Assembly: GCA_021801125.1 (NCBI GenBank)
Contig: JAJYYI010000033.1
Location: 1 to 44,660, forward strand
Reading direction: 5' to 3'
DNA from: Deltaproteobacteria bacterium
GTDB lineage: Bacteria; Desulfobacterota; Binatia; Binatales; Binataceae
DNA length: 44,660 nt
Part shown: positions 34,596-44,392 of the stretch, piece by piece
Position numbering within the stretch: the first letter of the stretch is position 1
Layout of the letters: each line of letters opens with the position of its first letter
Program-made: the position numbers and the translations under genes
Notes under the pieces: model-generated
The model's input: only the letters and a program-made list of their open reading frames with translations
What the model was told of the DNA's origin: nothing
The model's database searches: none

Positions 34596-34784
34596 GATTC
34601 CGCGCGCAACCGGTACGGCCGGACGTTAAATACAAGCGCAACGCCTGCTCTTGGCCATAGCTTCCCCGTGCTACCGAGAATCGTAAGCTTAGGTTACAAT
34701 CGGTTCGCCGCGGCCGGACGGGCGAGCGGGTGACCGGCTCGCGCGGCCGTAATTCACAGCGCTCGACGAGCGAAAGGAACGACC

Positions 34785-36245
34785 ACGGATAAGATTGATG
34801 AAAAGAAGGTAACACCTCGGAGCCGAGATTTTTCCGCTTGGTACAACGAGGTCATTCTGCGGGCTGAGTTGGCCGACTACTCACCGGTCCGAGGGTGTAT
34901 CGTCTTTCGGCCCGAGGGATTCGCGATCTGGGAGAATATCGTTGCCGAGCTCGATCGGCGGATTAAGCGCACGGGAGCACGCAACGCTTACTTTCCGCTC
35001 TTCATCCCGGAAAGCTTCATCCGCAAGGAAGCCAGCCACGTCGAGGGATTCTCGCCCGAGCTTGCGGTAGTGACGCACGGCGGCGGCAAAGAGCTGGAAG
35101 AGCCGCTGATCGTACGTCCGACGTCCGAGACGATCATCAACCATATGTTCGCCCAGTGGATCAAATCCTACCGCGATTTGCCGCTGATGGTGAACCAATG
35201 GTGCAACGTGGTGCGTTGGGAGATGCGCACCAGGATGTTTTTGCGCACCAGCGAGTTTTTGTGGCAGGAGGGGCACACCGCGCACGCCACGCGCGAAGAG
35301 GCCGAGGCCGAAACGCTCACGATGCTCGAGGTGTATCGCGCCTTCTGCGAGGAATTCCTTGCAATTCCCCTGATCGTCGGGCGCAAGAGCGCGGCCGAAC
35401 GCTTCGCCGGCGCGTTGGAGACCTATGCTATCGAGAGCCTGATGGGTGACGGGCGGGCGCTGCAATGCGGAACCTCGCATTTTCTGGCGCAAAACTTCTC
35501 GCGCGCCTTCGAGATTCGTTATCTGGACGAGACAAACCAATGGCAGTACGTCTGGCAGACCAGCTGGGGAGTTTCAACCCGGCTGCTGGGCGCCCTCATC
35601 ATGGTGCACGGCGACGACCAGGGGCTGCGATTACCGCCCGCTGTGGCGCCCGTTCAGGCGGTGATCGTACCGATCTGGCGCAAACCCGCCGAGCGCGATA
35701 GCGTTCTCGAAGCGGCCCAGCGAGGAATCTTAGCCTTGACTCAAGCGGGCGTACGATGCCATCTCGATGACCGCGCCGGAATAACGCCGGGCTTTAAGTT
35801 TAACGAATGGGAGATGCGCGGGGTGCCGCTGAGAATCGAGATCGGCCCGCGAGACGTCGCCGCCGGCGAGGCGACGCTTGCAAGGCGCGACGGCGCCGGC
35901 TCGGCGAGCAAAGTCAAAAGCCCGCTCGACCGGCTGCCCGAGAGCGTTGGCGCGCTGCTGGACGATATCCAGAAAAGCCTGTTTCGCGCGGCTAAAGACG
36001 CGATGGATGCCCAGACCCATGAGCCCAAGGATTTCAACGGCCTTGCTGAGCAGATGGAGGGCGAAGGCGGCGGTGGCCTCGCCTACGTCTATTGGTGCGG
36101 CAACCCGGCGTGCGAGACGAAGATACGCGAAGAGACCCGGGCAACCTGTCGCGCTATACCTCTTGCTCAAAGTGCGCCGCCGCAAAGTTGTATCGTATGC
36201 GGCGAGGAGTCCCGCGAACGCGCCTTCTTCGCCAAAGCTTACTAG
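34785..36245 (+). CDS. proS: Proline-tRNA ligase, archaeal/eukaryal type (ProS type 3), no AUG start
   Basis: This protein of about 486 aa is a short class II ProRS lacking the bacterial editing insertion. Motifs include RPTSETIINHMFAQW (motif 2 region), EFLWQEGHTAHAT, WQTSWGVSTRLLGALIMVHG (motif 3) and a C-terminal zinc-like cluster of four cysteines (YWCGNPACETK, SCIVCGEESRE). Homology clearly extends upstream of the first canonical start (TTG 34869) through VTPRSRDFSAWYNEVILRAE, LADYSPVRGC. Between the in-frame stop at 34731 and that TTG the frame has only ACG, ATT and a CTG as near-starts. AAGGA at 34774-34778 is six bases before ACG 34785, which I take as the likely start; ATT 34794 is the alternative. 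Confidence 0.93.
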   Translation, partial: TDKIDEKKVTPRSRDFSAWYNEVILRAELADYSPVRGCIVFRPEGFAIWENIVAELDRRIKRTGARNAYFPLFIPESFIRKEASHVEGFSPELAVVTHGGGKELEEPLIVRPTSETIINHMFAQWIKSYRDLPLMVNQWCNVVRWEMRTRMFLRTSEFLWQEGHTAHATREEAEAETLTMLEVYRAFCEEFLAIPLIVGRKSAAERFAGALETYAIESLMGDGRALQCGTSHFLAQNFSRAFEIRYLDETNQWQYVWQTSWGVSTRLLGALIMVHGDDQGLRLPPAVAPVQAVIVPIWRKPAERDSVLEAAQRGILALTQAGVRCHLDDRAGITPGFKFNEWEMRGVPLRIEIGPRDVAAGEATLARRDGAGSASKVKSPLDRLPESVGALLDDIQKSLFRAAKDAMDAQTHEPKDFNGLAEQMEGEGGGGLAYVYWCGNPACETKIREETRATCRAIPLAQSAPPQSCIVCGEESRERAFFAKAY

Positions 36246-36434
36246 CGGGCACAGCGCCCTGGTCGGCCGCGCCGACATCGGTGCGCTCGGAGCCTTAATA
36301 TCACAGCTGGCTGGCAAGTGAACAGGCAACCGATGCCGTTTGGTACGCGTGCCTGAAGGCGGCCTTGAAAATCGGTGCGACACGCCGATGCGGCGGCAAC
36401 TCTGTAGCAAACGCCACGAAACGCTCTAGTCGCG

Positions 36435-37112
36435 ATGTGGTTTAAGGATCGTACGGAAGCGATTGGCGTGATAGCGGCGGCGTTCTTCGGCGCCGGCGGC
36501 GCCGTAATCGTGGCCTTCTTGAGCCTCGTCTATCCGCAATTCGGAGAGAAGACGGCGCTGGTTTCCGAGGCGGGTTATTTATGCGACGCGATGGCTTGGC
36601 AGGTTTTTTACGTCTCCGGCCAGGTACCGCCGGGAGATTGGAAAGTGGCCGGCAGCGCATCTCGCTTGAATTTTGAAAAACCCGCCGAAAGCGCCTGGGA
36701 AAAACCGTGGTTCCCGCTGCGCACGCCAATCTGGGATCGGCTCGAGGACAAGGTCGGCGACCTCGGCTCGCACGCGGGCAGACTCGCCGGTTTTTTCTAT
36801 CGAGTCGAATTCCTCAACATGCTGCGCCAAGCGCGAGATTGTTTCGGCAAGGGAGACCGCCGGTTCTGGCATACGTACCTTTGCACGCTTAGGGACGAAT
36901 TAAGCATTTGCGCTGCACAGCACTATGGCGAACAAGGCTGCCACTGGTTTCTCAGCTTTCGCTACGGATGCAGAGTAGATTTCGACCGGAGCTATCTCGA
37001 GATCGTCCATCAGCTCGACAGCGTCGAGAAGAACGGCGTATGTCGCCAGTGGGGTGAGGACAGACCCGCCCAGGAACCCGGATGCAAGAACCTCGATTCG
37101 TTCATTCATTAA
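36435..37112 (+). CDS. Hypothetical membrane-anchored protein, 225 aa
   Basis: I do not recognise this protein. It opens with MWFKDRTEAIGVIAAAFFGA and a hydrophobic segment through AVIVAFLSLVYP (about 9-33), one predicted membrane helix, followed by a soluble domain of about 190 residues. The soluble part has several cysteines (YLCDAM, RDCFG, YLCTL, SICAA, QGCHW, GCRVD, GVCRQW, PGCKN) and aromatic-rich stretches such as HWFLSFRYGCRVDFDRSYL. No strong ribosome-binding site precedes the ATG. Codon choice resembles the neighbours. It stands alone between proS and an MFS gene. Confidence 0.6.
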   Translation: MWFKDRTEAIGVIAAAFFGAGGAVIVAFLSLVYPQFGEKTALVSEAGYLCDAMAWQVFYVSGQVPPGDWKVAGSASRLNFEKPAESAWEKPWFPLRTPIWDRLEDKVGDLGSHAGRLAGFFYRVEFLNMLRQARDCFGKGDRRFWHTYLCTLRDELSICAAQHYGEQGCHWFLSFRYGCRVDFDRSYLEIVHQLDSVEKNGVCRQWGEDRPAQEPGCKNLDSFIH

Positions 37113-37323
37113 CGGTCGCGCGGGGGCAGTTTACGGATCTCCCCGTTCGCTACTCGACGCGGCTCTCCGTCCGGCGCGAACGCGCAGAGACACGCTCGGA
37201 CACCGCTAGGCGGCCTTGCAAGGCCGAGCGCAAAGCACAGGGCGGAGCCCCTTTCCGCACCCGGCAACAACGCCTGTACCGGTGAAAGCCCCTTTTGCGC
37301 GACCGCGCCCAAAGGAGAGCTCG

Positions 37324-38607
37324 GTGACGGTTGACTTCGAAACCGCGCGTCCGACCCCTGGTCATGACCAGTCGGCTGCTAAGAGCCTGTCTGCCGCCCC
37401 GCACGGCGAGTATGTCGGACAAGATTCAGCCAAAGCCTGGCTCATGGCGAGCATCGCGTTTGTCCTCATGTTCACCACCTTCGGCACGCTGTACAGCTTC
37501 GGCGCCTTTCTCAAGCCGATGATGGAAGACTTCGGCGGCAGCCACGGCGCCGTCTCGGGCCTGTTCTCGACCATAATGTGTTTGGGCCTTTTGCTCGGGT
37601 CCTTCACCGGCCGCCTGAGTGATCGACTCGGCGCGCGTCCGGTGCTGGTCGCGGCGTCGCTGGCGCTGGGCGCCAGCATGATTCTGACCGCGTTCGTTAA
37701 CCGCCTGTGGCTGACCTATCTCACCTTCGGCGTGGGCATGGGGTTCGCCGTGGCGTGCAGCTACGTGCCCTCGCTGGTCCTTGTCGGCGTATGGTTCAAA
37801 CGTCGTCGCGAAGCGGCGCTGGGCTTCGCCGTAGCCGGCATCGGATGCGGCACGCTGGTGTTGGCGCCGCTGGCCGCCGCGCTTAATGAGCGATTCGGAT
37901 GGCGCGAAACGTTCGTGATCGTCGGCCTGGTTGGCGGGGCTGTCATGCTCGGCTGTGCAGCCGTCTCGCACAGCCCGCCCGCGGCGATCGGACGCCCGCG
38001 AATGTCGATCGCGCGCGCGATTCGCGAGCCGGCTTTCGGGTTGCTCTACGTCGGCGGGCTGTTGTTTCAAATCGCTCAGTTCATCTCGTTTACCTACCTG
38101 GCCGCCTTCGCGCGCCTTCACGGCGTTGATCCAGTGGCGGCGGCTACGCTGGTCGGGCTCATCGGCGCTTCCAGCGTCGTCGGCCGATTCGGTCTGGCAG
38201 CGCTGAGCGGGCGCTTCGGCGCTGTGCGCGTCTACCAGACGACGGTCCTGATATTCGCGCTCAGCTTCGGCATCTGGTTAATGGCACGCAGCTACGCGCT
38301 GATGGCGACCTTCGCCATCGTGATGGGCGCCAGCTACGGAGGCTTCGTCGCGATGTCGCCGGCCGTCGCGGCGCAGATTTTCGGCATCGAAGGCCTCGGC
38401 GGCCTGCTCGGCGCGCTTTACACCAGCGGCGCGGTGGGAGTAGTGATAGGACCGCCTGTCGCAGGATTCCTTATCGACCACACGGGAAGCTATGAGTTGA
38501 CGATCACATTCGCGATGGGGATGGGACTGGCGGCCTTTGCCACGTTACTGCCGTTAAGTCACGCGCGCGCCAGCGTGCAATTCGAGCCTGAGCGGAAAGT
38601 CCTCTGA
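37324..38607 (+). CDS. MFS transporter, monocarboxylate/oxalate-formate antiporter-like
   Basis: This 427-aa permease has about twelve hydrophobic helices. The GTG at 37324 is chosen because AAGGAG lies seven bases upstream; a longer frame adds 36 residues without a membrane segment. Family features are an early TFGTLYSFGAFLKPMMEDFG helix pair, GRLSDRLGARPVLV (the loop 2-3 MFS signature) and GVWFKRRREAALGFAVAGIG. The middle-half repeat VVGRFGLAALSGRFGAVRVY follows. This set resembles the OFA / monocarboxylate porter branch. Cargo may be an organic acid, consistent with the lactate set upstream, but this is inference. Confidence 0.9.
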   Translation: MTVDFETARPTPGHDQSAAKSLSAAPHGEYVGQDSAKAWLMASIAFVLMFTTFGTLYSFGAFLKPMMEDFGGSHGAVSGLFSTIMCLGLLLGSFTGRLSDRLGARPVLVAASLALGASMILTAFVNRLWLTYLTFGVGMGFAVACSYVPSLVLVGVWFKRRREAALGFAVAGIGCGTLVLAPLAAALNERFGWRETFVIVGLVGGAVMLGCAAVSHSPPAAIGRPRMSIARAIREPAFGLLYVGGLLFQIAQFISFTYLAAFARLHGVDPVAAATLVGLIGASSVVGRFGLAALSGRFGAVRVYQTTVLIFALSFGIWLMARSYALMATFAIVMGASYGGFVAMSPAVAAQIFGIEGLGGLLGALYTSGAVGVVIGPPVAGFLIDHTGSYELTITFAMGMGLAAFATLLPLSHARASVQFEPERKVL

Positions 38608-38614
38608 GCGCGAA

Positions 38615-38645
38615 CCCGCCGCGGCCGCAGGGACCGCGGACCGGG
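38615..38645. terminator. GC-rich hairpin between convergent MFS and trpS genes
   Basis: CCCGCCGCGG (38615-38624) can pair with CCGCGG and CGGG (34-39 and 42-45 of the same stretch) with a nine-base loop and a two-base bulge. It fills the 38-bp gap between two convergent stops and probably ends both transcripts, though no T-run is present. Confidence 0.45.
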
Positions 38646-39653
<1,008 letters not shown>

Positions 39654-39746
39654 TCATCTGAGGTTAACGTTTCATATTTGCCCGCGTCAGCGCAGGGTCG
39701 AAACGGAGCGGGTTCAGCCTCGTTCTTGAATCAGGATGGTCTTAGC

Positions 39747-40628
39747 CTACGCGTCCTGGAACAGGGCGCGCAACGTGGCGAGGTTTTCCACGTCCTCTTT
39801 CAGGTCCGGACCTTTGGGCGTCTCGATACACATCGGAAGCCCCGCAAAGCGCGGATCGTTGACCAGCCGCGCGAAAGCCTCAAGCCCGATCGCGCCTTTG
39901 CCGATATGCTCATGGCGGTCAACCCTGGAGTTAAGCGGCTTGCGCGAGTCGTTGAGATGAAAGGCGACGACGCGCTCCAGCCCGAGGCGCTGGTCGAGCT
40001 CGGCGAAGGTATCGGCGTAACCCTGCGCCCTCGCAAGGTCATAGCCCGCCGCGAATGCGTGCTCGGTATCGAAGCATAGCCGCAGCCGGTCGCTTTCATG
40101 CGTGGCGTCGAAGATTCTCGCTAGTTGCTCGAACGAGTAGCCCACCACCGTGCCTTGGCCGGCGGTATTCTCCAGCGCGATCTTAACTTCGAACCGAGCG
40201 CACGCCTTATGCGCCTGGCTCAGCGAATCGGCGATCGCCTTGATTCCCTGGTCTTCCCCAGAGCCGACATGAGCGCCCGGATGGACGACTAGAAACGGCA
40301 GCCCCAGCATCTCGCACCGCTCCAGCTCGGCGATAAACGCCGAGATTGACTTGCGTCGCAGAGCGTCGTCGGGCGCGCCAAGATTCAGCAGGTAGGAGTC
40401 ATGAGCGAACGTCACCTCGACCCCGCTTTCCTTTTGCTTTTCCTTGAACTCGGTCGCCTCGGCCTCGGTCAGCGGCTTGGCCGCCCACTGGCGCGACGAC
40501 TTGGTAAAAATCTGCATGCATTCGCAGCCAACCCGCTGCGCGCGGATGAAAGCGGTTGCAAGCCCGCCGGCGGTCGGCATATGGGCGCCCAATAGCGGAC
40601 GCTTACCACTGTTGCTCTTGACCGTCAT
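39747..40628 (-). CDS. nfo: Endonuclease IV (deoxyribonuclease IV, AP endonuclease)
   Basis: This zinc-dependent TIM-barrel AP endonuclease for base-excision repair is 293 aa from the ATG at 40628; a longer frame to 40715 adds 29 Arg-rich residues unlike the family. Family motifs are LGAHMPTAGGLATAFIRAQ, LVVHPGAHVGSGEDQGIKAI, IALENTAGQGTVVGYSFEQL, CFDTEHAFAAGYDL, VAFHLNDSRKPLNSRVDRHE and a final IETPKG with EDVENLATLRAL. The His, Asp and Glu zinc ligands fall in these motifs. It converges on nothing and is divergent from nadK. Confidence 0.97.
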   Translation of the reverse strand: MTVKSNSGKRPLLGAHMPTAGGLATAFIRAQRVGCECMQIFTKSSRQWAAKPLTEAEATEFKEKQKESGVEVTFAHDSYLLNLGAPDDALRRKSISAFIAELERCEMLGLPFLVVHPGAHVGSGEDQGIKAIADSLSQAHKACARFEVKIALENTAGQGTVVGYSFEQLARIFDATHESDRLRLCFDTEHAFAAGYDLARAQGYADTFAELDQRLGLERVVAFHLNDSRKPLNSRVDRHEHIGKGAIGLEAFARLVNDPRFAGLPMCIETPKGPDLKEDVENLATLRALFQDA

Positions 40629-40861
40629 TATCGCTGGCACTCGTCGCCTGCAACTACGCAGCCGAGCGCTGCGAGGCGTCAGCGCCGCTCTACCTGCCGC
40701 AATTCTACGCGCCACAATATTGAAAAGCGGCCCGGAACGGCAAGTGCTTGCGCAAACGCATGTGGCGCGGGATATTCGTTTAGCAAAAGGCCGTCGGCTT
40801 TGGCGCGCGCGGCGAGGCGGTAAGGAAACACAAACTGGGTTGTAAGCGCAAGCATAGGGGG

Positions 40862-41734
40862 ATGAAAGCGGGTCCGATACGGTCAGTCGGTCTGGTGGTC
40901 AAGCGCGGCGTCCCCGAGGCGCTGGAAGTCGGGCGTAGGCTGAGCGCCTTTATCAAAGGGCGCGGCCTCAAGGTGTTGGCTGAGCCCGAGGCCGCCGACG
41001 CGCTCGACGCATCCCCGCTGGTCGCGCCCGACCTGGCGCGGCGCGCTGACCTAATCGTGGTTCTGGGCGGCGACGGAACGCTGCTGGGGATTGCGCGCCT
41101 AGTCGGCGCGCGAGAAGCCCCTATTCTCGGGATTAACCTCGGCGGATTGGGCTTTCTCACCCAGGCGCGGATAGTCGAGGCGCAGGAATCGGTCGCGCGA
41201 ATTCTCGCCGGCGATTTCAGCGTCGACCGGCGGATTACGCTCGAAGCGGTGGTCGAGCGCCGCGGGCGTCAAGTCGAGCCCGGATGCGAGGAATGGCTAC
41301 CGGCGGTGAACGACGTCGTAATCAATAAGCGCTTGCTCGGGCGGATTATCGACCTCGAGGTCTTTGCCGACGGCATGCCGTTCTGTTGGTATCGCGCCGA
41401 CGGCCTGATCGTCTCCACACCGACCGGTTCGACAGGATACGCCCTGAGCGCTGGTGGACCGATTGTCTTTCCCACGCTCGACGTTATCGTGCTCGCGCCC
41501 ATCTGTCCCCATACGCTCACTAACCGGCCCGTGGTGTTGCCCGAGAACCTCGCGATCGAGGTTGTGGTCAAAAGTCCCGACCATGAGGCCTCGCTGACGC
41601 TCGACGGCCGCGAAGTAGCCACGCTCAAGGAAGGAGACCTGGTGCGCGTGCGCAAAGGCAAGGCGCGCGTCGCGCTGGTCTCGTCAACCCATTCCTACTT
41701 CGAGATCTGGCGCGACAAGCTTCGCTGGGGCTAG
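40862..41734 (+). CDS. nadK: NAD kinase
   Basis: This 290-aa enzyme phosphorylates NAD to NADP. The GGDGT motif is at 69-73 (VVLGGDGTLLGIAR), with GINLGGLGFLTQ and the STPTGSTGYALSAGGPI signature downstream. The C-terminal strand DHEASLTLDGREVATL is typical. It is followed 14 bp later by recN, the common nadK-recN pairing of many bacteria. Confidence 0.97.
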   Translation: MKAGPIRSVGLVVKRGVPEALEVGRRLSAFIKGRGLKVLAEPEAADALDASPLVAPDLARRADLIVVLGGDGTLLGIARLVGAREAPILGINLGGLGFLTQARIVEAQESVARILAGDFSVDRRITLEAVVERRGRQVEPGCEEWLPAVNDVVINKRLLGRIIDLEVFADGMPFCWYRADGLIVSTPTGSTGYALSAGGPIVFPTLDVIVLAPICPHTLTNRPVVLPENLAIEVVVKSPDHEASLTLDGREVATLKEGDLVRVRKGKARVALVSSTHSYFEIWRDKLRWG

Positions 41735-41748
41735 GGTGGAGTCGCGCG

Positions 41749-43446
41749 ATGCTTGCCTTGCTGCGAATCCGCCGGCTGGCTGTGATCGACGAGGTCGCCT
41801 TCGAGTTCGGCCCGGGCCTCAACGTCATCTCGGGCGAGACCGGCGCGGGCAAGACGATCGTGATGAACGCGCTGGGGTTGATCACGGGCGCGCGGGCCGC
41901 CACGGAGATGGTCCGCAGCGACGAGAAAGAGGCGGTCGTCGAGGGCCTCTTCGAGCTTGAAGGCGGCGCGCTCTCGCCCCAGCTTATCGAAACGCTCAAT
42001 CTCACCGACACCTCCCAGCTATTGGTCAGACGAACTATCGCCGACGGCGGCCGCTCGCGCGCAACCGTCAACGGCGAACTCGCCACGCTGCAGAGCCTGT
42101 CGCAGCTCGGCTTCAACCTGGTTCAGATCTTCGGCCAGCACGAGCAGCAGGAACTTTTGCGCACCCAAGGCCATGTCGCGATTCTCGATCAATACGGCGA
42201 CCTCGGCGCCCAGGTCGAGGAATACCGGCGCGCCTACGGCCGGGCTACTGAACTCAAGTCGCGGGCCGAGGAGCTGGAGCGCCGCGCGCGAGAGCGAGAA
42301 CAACGGCTCGACCTCGCGCGCTTCCAGTTTGCCGAGCTGAGCCGGGCCGGGCTGGCGCCAGGCGAAGACGACGAGCTTGCGCAGCAGCGGCAGGTGCTGG
42401 CCAACGCAACCCGCCTCGCCCTTGCCGCGCGCGAAGCCGAACAGACGCTCTACGGCGGTGAGAACGCAGCGATCGACGCGGTCGGCAGCGCCAGAGCCAG
42501 GTTAGCGGAAGCGGCGGCGCTGGACCCGGCGATGAACGAGCCGCTACGGCTGCTCGATTCCGCAAGCGCCGCGCTGGATGAGGCCGCCCGATGGCTCGGC
42601 GGCTACGCCGAGCGGGTGGAGGCCGATCCGGCGAGACTCGAGGAGATCGAGCAGCGCCTGGAACAGCTAAATCGGCTTAAGCGCAAGTACGGCGGCAGTA
42701 TCGCCAGCGCGCTCGCAGCCTTGGAAAACGCGCGGGCAGAAATCGAGCGACTTGAAACCAACGAGCAAGAGCAGGCTGAAGTCGCGTGCGAGCTTTCCGC
42801 GGCTCTGGCGCAGTTGGCTCGCGCCGCGCGGGAACTGAGCGCGTGGCGCTCCAAGGCCGCCGCGCAGCTCAAGGAAAAGGTCCAGGCGGAACTAAAGACC
42901 CTGGGTATCCGCAGCCCGGTCTTCGAAACGCGGTTCGAGACGCTCGCTTCGTCCGGCTCGCCACTGTCCTACGACGGCGTCGCGATGGGGCCGAACGGGA
43001 TGGACGGCGTTGAGTTCCACATCGCGTTTAATCTAGGGCAACCGCCTGCGCCGCTGGCCAAGATCGCCTCGGGCGGCGAGCTGTCGCGCGTGATGCTCGC
43101 GCTCAAGTGCCTTGAGGCACGACAGCGCTCGATAGCCACCCTGGTGTTTGACGAGGTGGACGCCGGCATCGGCGGCGCTATCGCGCAGGTGGTAGGGCTT
43201 AAGCTCAAGGGGCTAGCACGGATGCATCAGATTCTCTGCGTGACGCATCTTCCGCAGATCGCCGCGTTTGCCGACAAACATTTCGTCGTGGAAAAGCGCG
43301 AAGAAAAGGGCAAGACGATAAGCCGCGTGAGGGAGCTTAGCGCGGCCGAACGCGTCGAGGAGCTGGCGCGGATGATCGGCGGCGACCGCCGCACGGACCG
43401 CATCACCCGGGCCGCGCGCGAGCTTCTGGAACGAGCGCGAGCGTAG
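41749..43446 (+). CDS. recN: DNA repair protein RecN
   Basis: This 565-aa SMC-like ATPase acts in double-strand-break repair. Walker A is GETGAGKT (29-36). GQHEQQELL follows in the N-terminal lobe, and a long coiled coil (about 170-370, rich in Glu, Leu and Arg) spans the middle. The C-terminal half has signature ASGGELSRVMLALK and Walker B TLVFDEVDAGIGG, then THLPQIAAFAD. The ATG at 41749 has GGTGGAG seven bases upstream. A short GGCGG/CCGCC hairpin begins at the stop codon (43446-43461). Confidence 0.97.
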   Translation: MLALLRIRRLAVIDEVAFEFGPGLNVISGETGAGKTIVMNALGLITGARAATEMVRSDEKEAVVEGLFELEGGALSPQLIETLNLTDTSQLLVRRTIADGGRSRATVNGELATLQSLSQLGFNLVQIFGQHEQQELLRTQGHVAILDQYGDLGAQVEEYRRAYGRATELKSRAEELERRAREREQRLDLARFQFAELSRAGLAPGEDDELAQQRQVLANATRLALAAREAEQTLYGGENAAIDAVGSARARLAEAAALDPAMNEPLRLLDSASAALDEAARWLGGYAERVEADPARLEEIEQRLEQLNRLKRKYGGSIASALAALENARAEIERLETNEQEQAEVACELSAALAQLARAARELSAWRSKAAAQLKEKVQAELKTLGIRSPVFETRFETLASSGSPLSYDGVAMGPNGMDGVEFHIAFNLGQPPAPLAKIASGGELSRVMLALKCLEARQRSIATLVFDEVDAGIGGAIAQVVGLKLKGLARMHQILCVTHLPQIAAFADKHFVVEKREEKGKTISRVRELSAAERVEELARMIGGDRRTDRITRAARELLERARA

Positions 43447-43742
43447 GCGGACCGGGCCGCCACCTGTATCGCGATGGCCTGGCGCGCCCTGCCGGCGGTT
43501 CGAAGGCGAGATCGGCGATGCCGACGCGGGCGGTCCGCGAGCGCCGACCGTCGGTCCACGACCTTCAAAAAATGATCCCCTGCGACGACCGGACGCACCC
43601 CTCGTTGAGCGCAGAGTGCCTGACCGTCGCCATATAGGCGCAGTTTGGTCTGACGTGGCTTCTGCTGCGCCGCAAAAAGCGCACTCGGCGAGGATTTGAC
43701 AGAGCGCGTCACCTAGGGTTAGTTAGAATGTCTAACCCGAGT
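43447..43742. promoter_or_regulatory. Region upstream of tRNA-Ala with -10 element inside an inverted repeat
   Basis: No gene is seen between recN and the tRNA. TAGAAT at 43724-43729 is a good -10 element, placing transcription start near 43736, just before the tRNA. GGGTTAG (43716-43722) and CTAACCC (43732-43738) form a 7-bp inverted repeat around it. A TTGACA at 43696-43701 lies 22 bp upstream, too far for a standard spacer, so the -35 assignment is uncertain. Confidence 0.45.
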
Positions 43743-43819
43743 GGGGCTGTAGCTCAGTTTGGGAGAGCGCCTGAATGGCATTCAGGAGGTCGGCGGTTCG
43801 ATCCCGCTCAGCTCCACCA
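43743..43819 (+). tRNA. tRNA-Ala (anticodon GGC)
   Basis: A 77-nt cloverleaf can be drawn. The acceptor GGGGCTG pairs with CAGCTCC, the D arm is GCTC/GAGC, the anticodon stem CCTGA/TCAGG encloses loop ATGGCAT with anticodon GGC, and the T arm GGCGG/CCGCT encloses TTCGATC. The 3' CCA is encoded. It reads GCC (and GCU) alanine codons. The sequence downstream changes character, so the gene's 3' end could be an integration site. Confidence 0.96.
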
Positions 43820-43973
43820 ATAAAACCAAGGGCTTTTTCGGTTTCGGACATAATGGAAAAGGTGGATCCTCCGTATTCTGTCCGCATTTGTCAAGAGAAG
43901 CGGAGGGCGATTCCATCCGCCAGCTTCCAGCCCTACCGCGAGCCTGAACGCGTGTGCTACCGTAAACGTTCGA

Positions 43974-44186
43974 ATGGAACTTCCAATCATATTGCTACCC
44001 GGAGAGGACGGTTACTTGGTCGCTGAGTGCCCCGTGATTCCAGGTTGTATCAGTCAGGGCAGGACTCGGGAAGAGGCTTTGCGGAACATCCGAGAGGCGA
44101 TCGAACTCTGCCTGGAAAACCGAGCGAATGAAGGTTGGGAGCTGCCCGATCGCTATGAGATTGTGCAAATCTCCGTCGGTGCATAG
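43974..44186 (+). CDS. HicB-like antitoxin-family protein, orphan
   Basis: This 70-aa protein matches the HicB/UPF0150 degraded RNase-H-like domain: MELPIILLPGEDGYLVAECP, then VIPGCISQGRTREEALRNIR, then EAIELCLENR. HicB proteins normally neutralise a small HicA mRNA interferase encoded next door. Neither the 154-bp gap before it nor the 206 bp after it can hold a HicA gene, so it is an orphan here, perhaps a stand-alone regulator. No ribosome-binding site precedes the ATG. The C-terminal DNA-binding extension of long HicBs is absent. Confidence 0.85.
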   Translation: MELPIILLPGEDGYLVAECPVIPGCISQGRTREEALRNIREAIELCLENRANEGWELPDRYEIVQISVGA

Positions 44187-44325
44187 AAAAAGGGTGCGAT
44201 ACCGGGAGACGCTTGAGACTCCGGGGATGCGATCCATCAGTCGCCGGGGCAGGTCGCTGCTGTCCCGCTAACCATACTCTTGGGTTAACGAAACCCCAGA
44301 GAGCAACTACACAGCACACATTAAT

Positions 44326-44357
44326 ACCCCCTAGTCCGACGGGTCCCCTGGGGGTGT
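44326..44357 (+). terminator. Inverted repeat after hicB-like gene, possible terminator
   Basis: ACCCCC near 44326-44331 can pair with GGGGGT near 44350-44355 across a loop of about 18 bases, with partial extension by CTAG/CTGG. It lies 140 bp after the HicB-like stop and 36 bp before the next gene, so it could end the upstream transcript or act as an operator. Confidence 0.3.
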
Positions 44358-44392
44358 TTGCGCGCAACGTTTGCCGACCTTATTGTTGAGGC

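Noticed and set aside
43227-43712. 161-aa minus-strand frame at the end of recN
   Set aside because: Half of it is antisense to recN's conserved C-terminus; Arg/Ala-rich with no motif.
43820-44392. HicA toxin gene partnering the HicB-like gene
   Set aside because: I looked on both sides for the small double-stranded-RNA-binding-like HicA frame with its conserved glycine-histidine core. The gaps are too short and no frame fits.
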